Shown piece by piece: positions 51,617 to 61,560 of a DNA stretch of 64,000 nt (position 1 is its first letter; the number at the start of each line of letters is the position of its first letter). The notes beneath the pieces are model-generated. The model saw only the letters and a program-made list of their open reading frames with translations. It had not been told where the DNA came from and ran no database searches. Position numbers and translations under genes: made by a program. The stretch spans positions 69,046,633-69,110,632 of the forward strand of contig OY294068.1 in the NCBI GenBank assembly GCA_958510875.1. The letters are read 5' to 3'. Origin of the DNA: Endomychus coccineus. Taxonomy: Eukaryota; Arthropoda; Insecta; Coleoptera; Endomychidae.

Positions 51617-52585
51617 CTAATATGCTGATTTTGTGAAGCATACATATCTATAGTTGTTCAACGACATACTTTTTAAGTCACTGTAACCGTACAATGCAAG
51701 AAGGAAGCGTTCTCCAGCTTTAGCAATGATATCTGGATCAGCATTTGGGTTTTTGAATACCTGGACAACCTCATTTAATTCTGGTTTTTTTCGAAGTACT
51801 TTAACACGTTTTATTTTTCCTTTATTGAAGAGTGCTGATGTTGTATCACAGCCACTGAAGGCGTGCAAGAATAATATGTGATCTTCGGCTGTTTTATCCT
51901 TGATACTTTTTGTTGAATATATTTGTTTGCAAATTTTCCCTTTTCCTGGTTTGGGAATATATATGTTTGAACGTGTAGATAGAGCCGTCAAAAGAATAAG
52001 AAGATCCACATCTTCGCCGACAACTATAACGGTGTCGAATGTGGATGAAACGCTGATTGCTGTATTGATTATTAGCGCATCCGCATCTTCCGTGGCTTGT
52101 TCGACCCTGAAGTTCGCAGCTTCAAATTTTGTCTTCAACATTGCAATGAAGCGTTTCTTGTTTGCATCGTTGCCTAGGAATTTATCTTGTGACATAGTTG
52201 GGATCATTGTCTCCTCAAAAAGCATGTCTACTGAAGCAGTTTTCCGTGATCGTCGGTATCGCTCCGCATATTTGGTACTACGGTTTGCTATATCTTCCGG
52301 ATATCCGTCAAATACAACAATGGCATTCGATGTATAATTCGATTGAACAAATGTTACGTAGTTATTGCAAATAGATAAAAATGATTCACCGCGATGCCAA
52401 ACGAGTCGGTGCAATAAGTATCCTCCGTCGATGACATAGATAGCGTCTTCAAAATGTATGTCTCCAGAATATTGATCAAATTCCTTATACATAGAAGATG
52501 TTTCGTAGAAGTGAGAGCCCGACAAAAAGGCGACTTTTTCTTTTATACACGTGATGGACTCTACCGTAGTAAGACGGTTTTTCAA
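51617..52585 (-). CDS. FEN1/XPG-like nuclease domain protein of the long-TIR element
   Basis: A 322-codon open frame. Acidic residues fall in the order of a FEN1/XPG PIN-like active site: D53 in YVIDGGYLLHRLVW, D93 in VVFDGYPEDIANRSTKYAER, E166/D167/D169 in ATEDADALI, E191/D192/D194 in VVGEDVDLLILL and D247 in LHAFSGCDTTSALFNKGKIK. The last is like the GSD plus helix-turn region of FEN1. The ATG at 52585 lies only ~70 bp from the right inverted repeat. Function is inferred to be cleavage of branched or flap DNA; no FEN PCNA-binding motif is seen. The plus-strand frame 51900-52337 is a shadow. The stop after FTKSAY is probably a nonsense mutation, as homology continues. Confidence 0.85.
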   Translation of the reverse strand: MKNRLTTVESITCIKEKVAFLSGSHFYETSSMYKEFDQYSGDIHFEDAIYVIDGGYLLHRLVWHRGESFLSICNNYVTFVQSNYTSNAIVVFDGYPEDIANRSTKYAERYRRSRKTASVDMLFEETMIPTMSQDKFLGNDANKKRFIAMLKTKFEAANFRVEQATEDADALIINTAISVSSTFDTVIVVGEDVDLLILLTALSTRSNIYIPKPGKGKICKQIYSTKSIKDKTAEDHILFLHAFSGCDTTSALFNKGKIKRVKVLRKKPELNEVVQVFKNPNADPDIIAKAGERFLLALYGYSDLKSMSLNNYRYVCFTKSAY

Positions 52586-52652
52586 TGTATAATTTGCGTT
52601 AATATACGAAAAACACGTGTAGGTGTAGATGTATGTTGGTTTGTGACACTGG

Positions 52653-52934
52653 TACGCTAAAACTATTCATCATACAAAAAAAAGCTTACTACATAAATTA
52701 TAGGAAATTTTCTCTAGTTTAATTTATTACATAACTATTTTTATCGTAAAATGAGTCGGAAACGAGATATTATCGAAAAACGTTTTTTAGGCGCCATTTT
52801 TCCAAAATGGCGGCGGGAGCGGCAAAAATACGAGGTGGCAAAGTAGAAATTCGAAAAGAGCATGTTAAAATCTATGAAATCACAAGATTTCAAAACTCCC
52901 GGAAAACTTTCCAGGTAAAACTACCAAATGACTG
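52653..52934 (-). repeat. Right terminal inverted repeat of the FEN/CXC element
   Basis: Complement of 50662-50953, ending CAAATGACTG. The internal hairpin lies at 52792-52812. Confidence 0.9.
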
Positions 52935-53060
52935 GACTATATGTTTATTCATACATTTTGGTATCGTTCTGAAGATGACATGCTTGTTGTCGAAACTATA
53001 GTCACTTCTGTAATATTATTAATATGAAAACAAAGTAAAAGTGTTTTATTGTATCAACAT
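52935..53060 (+). repeat. Dispersed repeat related to 48395-48510
   Basis: Shares TATCGTTCTGAAGATGACAT, GTCGAAACTATAGTCAC and a downstream AAAACAAAGT…AAGTGTTTTATT with the first locus. It directly follows the right end of the FEN/CXC element. Confidence 0.75.
52969..52996 (+). ncRNA. Hammerhead-like motif
   Basis: CTGAAGA, one T, stem GACA…TGTC with a TGCTTGT loop, then CGAAAC. The core order matches hammerhead ribozymes except for the extra base before stem II. Confidence 0.35.
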
Positions 53061-54768
53061 ATTATATTATATTACAATTTTGCGAATATTGTCAAAAACA
53101 ATTATAAGCCCATGAAAATATTTAATTTGGATTAACCATGAGACGCAATTCTGATGCAGCCGCTAAATTTGGTACCTGTACCTATTTGAAAAACTTGATT
53201 CGATAGTGAACGCTCATCAGCAGTAGCTGTTCTTCTGTTATTCACTAAACTATTTTCAGTATTTCTATATACCTACTTATGTTTGCAATTTATGAAACTT
53301 AAAAGGCAATAAAATGTATTATATACTATTCTATTCTATAGTAACTAACATATTGGTTTATACCAAAACATCGAATTTTTAATTACGTATTTTTTGTAGT
53401 GCCACCTACACACTTCATTTCAGTCTATTATGGAATATATTCTTACTATATTTCATTCTAGTAAACTGACGTGAGAGGACTCGAGTTTAAGTAACGGTTC
53501 AGTAAGACAAGACATTCTTACTGCACCAGTAACGTCTTCACTTCCATACTTCCATGTACTTATCGCAATTCTCCGTCGAACATCGCACCACTTCTCTTTT
53601 CGACGAAGAAACTGTAACAAGAACTGCTGAATTTGAATTTCCAAGTAACAATAACCTTAAAAGTGTTATTTCAACTTCGTTTTTGCTATTAATGGCTCAT
53701 CCGTGTCATCGACGTTGACTCATGGAGATATCGTGAATCTGTTGTTTGACCGAATTTTTTCACGCTGCTTTTATAATTCAACAATAATTAACATTAACAT
53801 GCCAGGGTGTTTATTATATGGGACGTAATACGTATGTTTACTTTATAATAGAGGCAAACAGTGTGCATTGTATTGAAAGGTGAAGTTCAAGCTCATGAAA
53901 CCAACGTGTGCTGTTTAAAATATATGTGCAGGTACATGAAATTATATTTTAATTGTTAATTTATTTTTTATAATGTTGTACATATTTCTTAAATTAATCT
54001 TCCATACATGATAATTAGAGAAAGCTTGTATTTAGTTGAATAACTACAACATAACTCCCTGTCGGTGATTTGCTATATTTTTCTGGTTAAATCTCAATTC
54101 ATGATCAATTCATATCCTCAAAATATGAATTCATCAATAAAACAACGATATCGGAGTACTACCGACTTAGAACTTGTAGTAACTAAGTATCGTGTACTCT
54201 ATCTATACATAGAAAAACACAACCACAAATATAATAGGATTACATAAAAACAAAACAACACTGTTGTTTTGGAGCTATTAATTTTTGACCATAAGATATG
54301 TATTGTTTCATAACTGTCAGAAACGATAGGGTACTCTAGATTTATAATACAAAACTTATTGAGATTATGAAAATATGCTAAATTATCTTTCGATTTCAAT
54401 TAAATTTATAGATTTCAATACAACTATTTTATTACTATCATCCGAATAATTATTGCTGGTTGGAGTGTTATTAATCATTCTAGAAAATCATCCTATTCTA
54501 AGCGTGTAGCGAAAGACACCTCCATATTATTTAAAAGTTATACTTGAATTTTTAGCTGACTGTTTGTCAATAATTGGGGAGCATTCACACAAAACTTAAT
54601 AAGACCAAATTTGCGACTTTTGAGTTGGATTCGATTTTGCATTTAGTTACACGTACCTTTCGATTATTCTATTGAACCTAAAATTTGTTGATGAATCCCA
54701 TGCAACAGCAATACTAAATTAAGGAAATTCGAACAAAAGTGAGTATATTCGGTCCATAGGAATTATTC
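53061..54768. other. No recognised gene
   Basis: The minus-strand frame 53453-53644 (63 aa; KEKWCDVRRRIAISTWKYGS) has gene-like composition but no family I recognise. The remainder is AT-rich. Confidence 0.4.
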
Positions 54769-55166
54769 AGGTTGTCCGGAAATGCATATGCCAAACATTC
54801 GAAATCATTCAGATTTTAGTTCACCCTAAGAAGTGAATAGGCCGTAACGGTCCAGTTGCGTGGTCTCCTCGTTCTCCCGACGTATTTGAAATCAATAGTC
54901 TACTCGGTTTCATATTCAAAGAAGGGTCATCTTGAACATAGGGTAATCAAGCAATGCCGGATAATTCGGAATAAGGTTTATTCGCACGAGTACAAACATC
55001 CATGAGGAATCGGCTAGAAAGTTGCATTGACATGAATGACGAAAATGTCCAGCCCATGTTATAATTATTATAATAAAGATTCTTGACCCAGGTATGAATT
55101 ATATATAAATTCTCGGGAAATAAGGTCACACTAACACATTTGCTTTATATTTCCGTCTTTACGTAC

Positions 55167-55191
55167 GTTTCGGTCTCACGACCATCATCAG
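55167..55191 (-). ncRNA. Hammerhead-like motif at a Penelope-like terminus
   Basis: The minus strand reads CTGATGA, one T, GGTC-GTGA-GACC (perfect 4-bp stem, tetraloop), then GAAAC. This is the best match in the window to a hammerhead core. It lies downstream of the GIY-YIG fragment and just inside the terminal repeat. Hammerhead motifs are reported for Penelope-like elements as a group. Confidence 0.5.
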
Positions 55192-55590
55192 AAGACCAAA
55201 ACGGCATTTCTTAAGACTAATTGTATCAGCACAAAGCGTCTTTATCGCACCAATTTCAATTAAAAATGCCCACAACGCCAAACGAACAGAACCACGAATA
55301 ATCGAATTTGTACCACATCAATGTTTCAAGTATAAAATATACCTATCAAGAATCCACTATTTAGTAATATTCTCATAATTTACAAACGCATGTTAGTATA
55401 ATCTCTTTACGACTGAAGAGTAAAACTATTACGTTAAGTATCTACTTCCGAACCAGATGTTAAGATTTATGAGGTAATAGAAAAAGGTTGTGATCGACCT
55501 TATTGGAACATTAGTTTTGAGCATTCTTCCTAAACTTCACTTTTAACATTATAAAGACGCATGTAGGAATTTGCAACAGTTTTAATTAAT

Positions 55591-55970
55591 TCAATTAGTA
55601 AAAATCTGACTTAATGTCTGAATATCTGTCCTATGATTTACAGATTTGGGGTCACGTTTTATGTGAATCATCTCCAAAATAGATCCTTTATAATAATTGG
55701 TTTCCTTAGTTAAAATATTAACATTTTTGTAATCAAATTGATGGTTATAATCAAAGCAGTGTTTAGCAAGGGCGGTGGAATTTTCTAAGTTTTTGTTTCT
55801 TGTGCTATACTTATGGCCATACATTCTTTCTGTAAATATTGTTTAGACTGTTTAGAGATTCCAGTTTAAGTCCCATCGCAATCTAAACAATTTAATTTGT
55901 ATACTGTGTGGGTTTGTTTATCTTTAGGTATTAAAGGTTTTAGATTTGAGAAAAATTTCCCTACACAATT
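55591..55970 (-). pseudogene. Penelope-like GIY-YIG endonuclease fragment
   Basis: From about 55970 leftwards: IPKDKQTHTVYKLNCLDCDG, a degraded strand where the GIY-YIG signature lies, then the frame 55591-55824 with YGHKYSTRNKNLENSTALAK, HCFDYNHQFDYKN and YKGSILEMIHIKRDPKSVNH. Conserved Cys pair, Arg-like, His and Glu (EMIHI) positions of the Penelope-type GIY-YIG domain are visible. Frameshifts occur near 55830. Confidence 0.8.
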
Positions 55971-56101
55971 AGTAGGTTATGCGCGACATTTATATCATAC
56001 TTTTTTACATTTTTTAATTCTCTTTGAGGTCTTCGGAATGTATGCTGTATTATTATTGTTATTTATATATGACGTTGAAAATTCAACCCGTATTCTTTAA
56101 A

Positions 56102-56515
56102 CAGTATGTAGATGATTGCCTTATGTGTGTTTCCAACGATAAAATTCAGTACGTTATTAATAAATTTAACAATTTCCACTTTCTATTTTACTTGTGAAAT
56201 AGAAGTGGACAAAAACATAAATTTCCTAGATATGAACATTAGGCATGATGCAGATGGAAAAATAAAAACTTCGTGGTTTACTAAAAAAGTTTGGTCTCAA
56301 CTTTATCTTCATTTCAATTCCGTTGCATCAACAACTTATTAAAAAAGCGTGATAAGCAGCCTTACAGATCTCGCTGTAAAATTGTCCCACCCAGAGGATC
56401 GTCCCAAAAATTTAAAAAATTTTCATAATACATTGGAAATGAATGGCTACCCGAAAACGTTTTTCAATCCTATCATTGAAGAAAGAATAAACAAAATCTA
56501 TAATGGAACGTAATA
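56102..56515 (+). pseudogene. Penelope-like reverse-transcriptase fragment
   Basis: QYVDDCLMCVSNDKIQYVIN begins at 56102 with an intact YVDD catalytic box. It continues through one shift as EIEVDKNINFLDMNIRHDAD, GKIKTSWFTKKVWSQ and LHFNS, then SLTDLAVKLSHPEDRPKNLK and LEMNGYPKTFFNPIIEERIN. These are palm-to-thumb segments of Penelope-like reverse transcriptase. The fingers half is missing and the GIY-YIG part lies on the other strand. Confidence 0.8.
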
Positions 56516-56839
56516 TATAAATAACAATAATACAGATAATTATAGATATAACATTACCATACATTCCGGAGACCTCGGAGAAAATTTAAAAAATGTAATA
56601 AAAATATGAAGTATAAGTGTTAGTGTGACCTATTTCCCGAGAATTTATATATAAGTTATAGTTATTTGTTCATTTTTGTATTATTTAATAATTATTTTAT
56701 GATTTATTTGTTAATTAATGAAGCGCAGTAGCTCTTTATTGATGCATTTCCGGACAAATGTTGATGTGACTTTTTTTTTCTTTTTTTCGTGTGTAATCAC
56801 CTCCTGAAGTTTGACATATGCATTTCCGCACACCGGTAT

Positions 56840-57639
56840 GTACGCATTCAAACAAAACTCGATAATTCCCTCATATCTTATGGGTGTCAATAGCATTCAG
56901 TCATAAATTGATAAGTACGGCGTTGGTGTCTTCGCTTATATTTAAATGTTTTTGGCAGTGTATATCCTCCAATATCGAATAGATAAAATGTGATATTCAA
57001 TAAAATAGATCGAATTGCAATATTTTGAATAGTGTATCGGACTAGTATTTGGTTCGACGTAAGCAGAGCACGCTAGATTAGGCACATGACCGACGACGTA
57101 TATATGCTATTGCAATCTCTGAATATTCACCATTCGGGCAATTTACTTCCTTTGTAGAGAATTGTTGGAAAATATTAGAATTATGGATAGTGGAGACTTG
57201 ATCTCAGTGAAGTACTGGCTTCCGAAAAAAGGCAAAGAAACTGACAACGAGTTGCCATATAGGAAAAAAATAGCTATTTTGTTTGCCATTTCGAGGTGTA
57301 ATAAAGAAAAAATGTTTCTTATTCTTGTCAAATATCGATGTTTCGCAATGTCTTTATGAAAACAGAACTCGGAAAGTATTCAATAATGGTGTTCACCTAC
57401 TTCACAGTAAAGCAACGGAGGTTGAAACCCCGTTTTGAGGGAGTAGAAAGGTCGACCCCAGTGGTCTTGATAGTCATGAATGATCTATGAGGTATTAGAA
57501 ACAAAATGCAAGAAAAAAATTGGAATTCTAGCTTACTATATTTTTTTTTATTATGGCCTTTTTCCCGGCTTATTGCCTGGACTATAAACAATGAATTAGG
57601 GATAGTGGTGTCTATAAATGTTAAAGTTTATTCAATTAT
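56840..57639. other. No recognised gene
   Basis: The frame 57162-57359 (+; MDSGDLISVKYWLPKKGKET) has no family I recognise. No repeats were seen. Confidence 0.35.
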
Positions 57640-57850
57640 GGTCACGTATTAGAGTTAAGCCTAAACAATTGATTTTCCCATCTTAACTTGTTTCCAACGT
57701 AAATTTAGTTATTGGATGAAGCTGGTTAATAAATGAAAGAAAGGAATTTAATTGTCTAGATGTGCCTTTGAAGAAGGCAAATACATAATCTACGTATCTA
57801 TACCAAAATTGAATGTGCTTTTTTGCTAATACAGTTCATAATTTTGTCCT
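57640..57850 (-). pseudogene. Penelope-like reverse-transcriptase fragment, second locus
   Basis: The minus strand gives FWYRYVDYVFAFFKGTSRQL then NSFLSFINQLHPITKFTLET. The catalytic box is YVDY instead of YVDD (57782-57796), so the polymerase site is mutated. The sequence belongs to a different Penelope-like family than the locus at 56.1 kb (FFKGTSRQL against CVSNDKIQY). Confidence 0.75.
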
Positions 57851-57929
57851 CTAGATCATACAACAGCACCAACAATAATTAACTTATTACAATATTTACC
57901 CGTATATAAAACACATGGATTTATCAAAA

Positions 57930-58400
57930 AAATCAATTTCTCTGTAGTTTTTGGTCTAGTTAGCGAAAATATTACTAGCATTTTAACACTATAGAATTTT
58001 AAAATCAGTTTGAAACCCCTAAATAAACTCTGCAAGCTTATAATGCTAAAGACAAAATCAAAAAAGATAGTGAATCTGAAAATCATAAGCTAAATTGCCC
58101 AGACTGTGATAAATTCTATGTAGGTATAACTTGTCGTAATTTTAAACTTAGCTACCAAGAACATTCTAGTTCTTTCAGACTTAACAAAATAGACCTTTCC
58201 TAACCATTTTCAACAAACAGGTCATACTTTTTCTAGTTTATATAGCCTGAGCATTTTACATAATCAAACCAAAGGCTTCAAATTAAATATATTAGAATCA
58301 ATAGAGATTTATGAAGGTGTCAAAAACTCCTATAACAATATCCTAAATGATCAGTTAACCCTATACCAAAGTGATATTTTCCTCTGTTTTTCAAAGCGCT
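57930..58400 (+). pseudogene. Penelope-like GIY-YIG fragment, second locus
   Basis: The plus strand gives HKLNCPDCDKFYVGITCRNF, with FYVG at the YIG position, then YQEHSSSFRLNKID, QQTGHTFSSLYSLSILHNQT, KGFKLNILESIEIYEGVKNS and a C-terminal LNDQLTLYQS. The conserved Cys pair, Arg and Glu positions of the domain are kept. One frameshift sits near 58195. It points away from the RT fragment just to its left. Confidence 0.78.
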
Positions 58401-58548
58401 CTTAATTGTGATCTCATTAAGTCTATTGTACTTTAATTTCGATGTATACTATTTATTGCTTACTTCACAATTTTGTATTTCAATGTTGAGTTGATTTACT
58501 AAAGTAGACTATAAAACTTACAGAAAAATCAATTTGGCTTATCTTCAG

Positions 58549-58577
58549 TTGAAGAAAGTATGTCTAGCCGAATGTTT
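58549..58577 (+). ncRNA. Degenerate hammerhead-like motif after the second GIY-YIG
   Basis: TTGAAGAAAGTATGTCTAGC followed by CGAATGTTTCAA. Core positions are altered, so it is at best a decayed copy. Its position, ~150 bp after the GIY-YIG end on the same strand, mirrors the first locus. Confidence 0.2.
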
Positions 58578-58841
58578 CAATAAATCCGCTGATCGGAAAA
58601 TCATATCGATTTATCGCATACGTTACCCTTATTTTCACATGTTGGAAACTTATTTTACAAATTGATAATTTTATAGAATATAGTTAAGAACAGGTCTGAT
58701 GGTACCTCGAAATATGCAGAAGTAGAAAATGGATGATGTCACAAAATTAATAAGTGAGGTGTGAAACCTTTCTAAAGCCTTTGGGGCGCCAATTCTAGCG
58801 AAAAATAAATAAAAAATGTTTTTTATTCAGTTTAATTCATC

Positions 58842-60190
58842 ATGCTGCGGAATTTTAAACTACCTGTCAGTATCATTTTAGTTGAAACTCTCGATACTAG
58901 CCATGTTGAGCAGCTTACTTTCTTCATAAAATTTGCTTGTTGCTTCTCAGATGAAGTCGAAATTAGAGAACACTTTCTCTGTTTTTTGAAGTTCCTAGTA
59001 CTACAGGCGAAGTTCTTTTTAAAGTTGTAACCGAACAAATATTACCAAAATTTGAAATAAATTTCAAGACTTGTGGGTTCAGGGATAACATAATGGTGCA
59101 AATACGTCTGGTAGACACATTGGTCTTCAAATTCAAATGCGTAATGTTATAACGCCAGGGCAATATTTTTGCCTTGTTGGTTTTTTCATCATCCAAGAGT
59201 TGGTAATTTTTTTTCTGCTCCGCCTCACAGATGGGACGTTTTGAAAAAAAATATCCTGCATTTAACATTAAAATCAGTAACTCAGACAAGATGAGGAAGT
59301 AAAATCAAAGCGATTCGCTCTTTAACATATCAGTACTATCAGCTATATGAAATTTGTGAAAGCTTAAATTATTTGATGGAAGATAATGAGAGATATGAAT
59401 ACACTAAACACACTACGCAATCATTATTAGATAAAAAAAAACTTTAAAATTCATACGTTCAGTTGTAATTTGGCATGATTTGCAATAAAAATTAATATCA
59501 TTAGTGAAATGCTCCAACATCCGGATTTAAATTTGAATGAGTGCCACTTAAGAATAGACAATCTTGTTAGTTATTTTACTAGAAAAATGGTCAGATAACT
59601 ATTTCGAACTTTTTATCAATGAAGCTACAGTAGAAGCTGAAAAGAACACTGTATGTAGAACAGGAATTTATTTAGTGCGACAAAGAAAAATCAAGTGTCG
59701 ATTTTCATATGAAAGTAATGATGAAAATGTTTTGAATCCACTAATTTATAATCAATTCTTATTTTCAAATATTGGACACTACAATATAATCCCTACGAAG
59801 ACGTTTTGATGGGATTGGTAGCTGTAATGATTTATTTGGTTTTTTGTCATATTCACAATTTAGATTCAGAAATAATTAAACAAACCTGCATGAATATAGC
59901 TTTGCAAATTCTGAAAGAAGGTATTATATGTGAAGATATTGATGATATAGATGATGAAATTATGTCATACAAAAGTACTGTCTATTTCTAAATCAGAAAT
60001 AACCTAAAATCGTTGTATCGAAATTTATTTATATAGCTCTTAGAATATTTTTGACTTTGCCCATATCGGTAGCTTCGAGAGAAAGGAGTTTTTCAAAATT
60101 AAAAATAATTAAAAAATACGTAAGAACTTCTATGTGCCAAGAACGCTTTCTTAGAATATTTAGCCATTATTTCAATTGAAAATCATGTCT
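58842..60190 (+). pseudogene. ZMYM1-like hAT transposase, decayed
   Basis: Plus-strand pieces in order: ILVETLDTSHVEQLTFFIKF, VEIREHFLCFL, PSTTGEVLFKVVTEQILPKF (near 59000), RSLTYQYYQLYEICESLNYL (near 59310), VIWHDL, EKWSDNYFELFINEATVEAE (frame 59564-59809) and the dimerisation domain LPISVASRERSFSKLKIIKK (near 60060). This order equals that of ZMYM1/DUF4371-type hAT proteins, at nearly full catalytic length. Many frameshifts and stops exclude function. The minus-strand frame 58963-59289 is a shadow. Terminal repeats were not found. Confidence 0.8.
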
Positions 60191-60204
60191 GTGATAGCTT
60201 CTTA

Positions 60205-61560
60205 CCTGACAAAATGGAAATTGTTCTGTTTACAAGAAAACGCAAGCGGGGCACACTGCCAGAGATTCGTTTCTCTGGCAAGTCCTGCAATTGAAAGGGT
60301 CGGTGAAGTTTCTGGGAGTAATCCTAGACTCTAATCTGACCTGGCACCAACACCTCGGATATTGAGTGAGGAAGGCCTCTGCTTCATTTTGGGCGTACAT
60401 AAGAGCTTTTAGCAGCACATGGGGATTACAGTCAAAGATTCTATACCGCTGTGATCAGCTATGCTGCTGTAGTGGGGTGTCGGGGACAAGGGCTGGTATT
60501 TCTCAGCGCCCCCTGGACCGACTGCGTAGGCATATTGAGCGGTATGTGGTCGGCTTCAACGAGAGCCCTTGAAGCTCTCGCCGAATTACCACCTCTACAC
60601 TTATACATAAAAACTGAGGCCATGAGAACGGTGTATAGGTTAAAGGACCAAAAAGCACTACTCTCGTGGACACTCATCCATTTTGAGTGAGGCAATAAAT
60701 GCCCCATACTAGAAATGAAGCTACACGTCTCACTTATCCCAAAGTTCTCATCCTGGATAGAGGAGATTAGAGTAACTAAACTCTCACTTTATTGCCACCA
60801 TACAGGCTTGTATGGTTCACAGATGGGTCCAAGGTTGGTCAGGCTTCAGTGACTCTATGCGCTCACTTCACAGTTTTTCAGGCGGAGGTCTACGCAATAT
60901 TGACTTGTACCAAGAAAACCTGTAAATAGGCGCCTATATATTGCAAAGACAGCCGGTCGGCTCTGGGAGCTCTCAAATCACCCAGAGTCACATCAAGGCT
61001 TGTCGAAGAATGCAGGGATACACTGGCTGAACTAGCCAAGAGAAATAAAGTTCACCTCATCTGGGTCCCTGGACACAGTGGAGTTGTAGAAAACGAGATG
61101 CCGACTCCCTGGCCAGACGAAGGTCGTCCACAGCCCCCGTCAGGCCGGAGCCAATGGTCGCTTTATCAAATTGCGTGGGGGTCTCGCCCCTCTGGGCCAA
61201 CTAAATAAAGAGTGGTCTGAACTGTGGAGAGAATCACCACGCTTGAGGCAGGCCAAGCTCTTCATCAAAGAGCATGTGCCTAGGTCCTCAAACAAACTCC
61301 TTTCTCTGAACAGAAAGGACATCAGAGAGATGACTGGAATCCTAACCGATCACATCTTAACAAGCATCTCCACACTATGGGCATCACAGATGACCCAATA
61401 TATAGAAAATGTAGAGAGACGGAAGAAACACATCCTGTTGGAATGCCCAGCATTTGCACCCCTCAGGCACCGAAACTTCGGAGAATCAAAGCTGCTCCCA
61501 GAAGAACTTATGAAACCAGACATATTCTGAGTTTCTGGCGGGCCACAACCCTGCTAGAAT
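60205..61560 (+). pseudogene. RNase H-bearing LINE (I/R1-like), second copy type
   Basis: It starts abruptly after the hAT gene with DKMEIVLFTRKRKRG (post-catalytic RT), then TAVISYAAVVGCRG and STRALEALAELPPLHLYIKT. The RNase H region is broken (FQAEVYAI-like near 60880; SRSALGALKSPRVTSRLVEE near 60950; WVPGHSGV near 61065). The frame 61171-61530 follows, with LNKEWSELWRESPRLRQAKL and the tail EKKHILLECPAFAPLRH of a zinc knuckle. Frameshifts are frequent. It belongs to the same broad clade as the LINE at 30.2-33.0 kb, but sequence differences show a different family or an old split. Confidence 0.75.

Larger units (their letters stand above)
50662..52934 (-). mobile_element. Long-TIR DNA element encoding a FEN1-like nuclease and a CXC domain
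   Basis: A 2273-bp unit with ~285-bp terminal inverted repeats. The interior is almost entirely one minus-strand gene: a FEN1/XPG-like (PIN-fold) nuclease domain followed by a tesmin/TSO1-type CXC Cys-rich domain and an acidic tail. No DDE, tyrosine- or serine-recombinase motif is visible. The preserved ends and a coding region broken by only one stop and one frameshift suggest a fairly recent insertion. Target-site duplications are unclear (TATTAGTA on the left, GACTATAT on the right). Relatives of the protein that I remember from insects and other animals are longer at the N terminus, so this may be a shortened copy. Confidence 0.85.
55099..56654. mobile_element. Penelope-like element, composite of two divergent fragments
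   Basis: Bounded by 38-39-bp inverted repeats (55099-55138; 56617-56654) containing AAATTCTCGGGAAATA and GGTCACACTAACAC. Inside, a GIY-YIG nuclease fragment runs leftwards and a reverse-transcriptase fragment runs rightwards. Penelope-like elements are known for inverted and partly tandem copies with terminal pseudo-LTRs, which would explain this layout. A hammerhead-like motif follows the GIY-YIG part. Confidence 0.75.
54770..56836 (+). mobile_element. Mariner-like element split by a Penelope-like insertion
   Basis: The left end near 54770 (GGTTGTCCGGAAATGCATAT GCC) and the complement of the right end near 56836 (GGTGTGCGGAAATGCATATG) are matching inverted repeats. Between 54830 and 55070 the plus strand gives GPVAWSPRSPDVFEIN and MRNRLESCIDMNDENVQPML, the last ~70 residues of a mariner/Tc-like transposase. 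The earlier part is deleted. The 3' non-coding part resumes at 56655 after the Penelope-like block 55099-56654. Two separate events are therefore recorded: internal deletion and later insertion. Confidence 0.7.

Noticed and set aside
51900..52337. 145-codon plus-strand frame
   Set aside because: Antisense shadow of the FEN1-like coding frame, which has the conserved acidic motifs.
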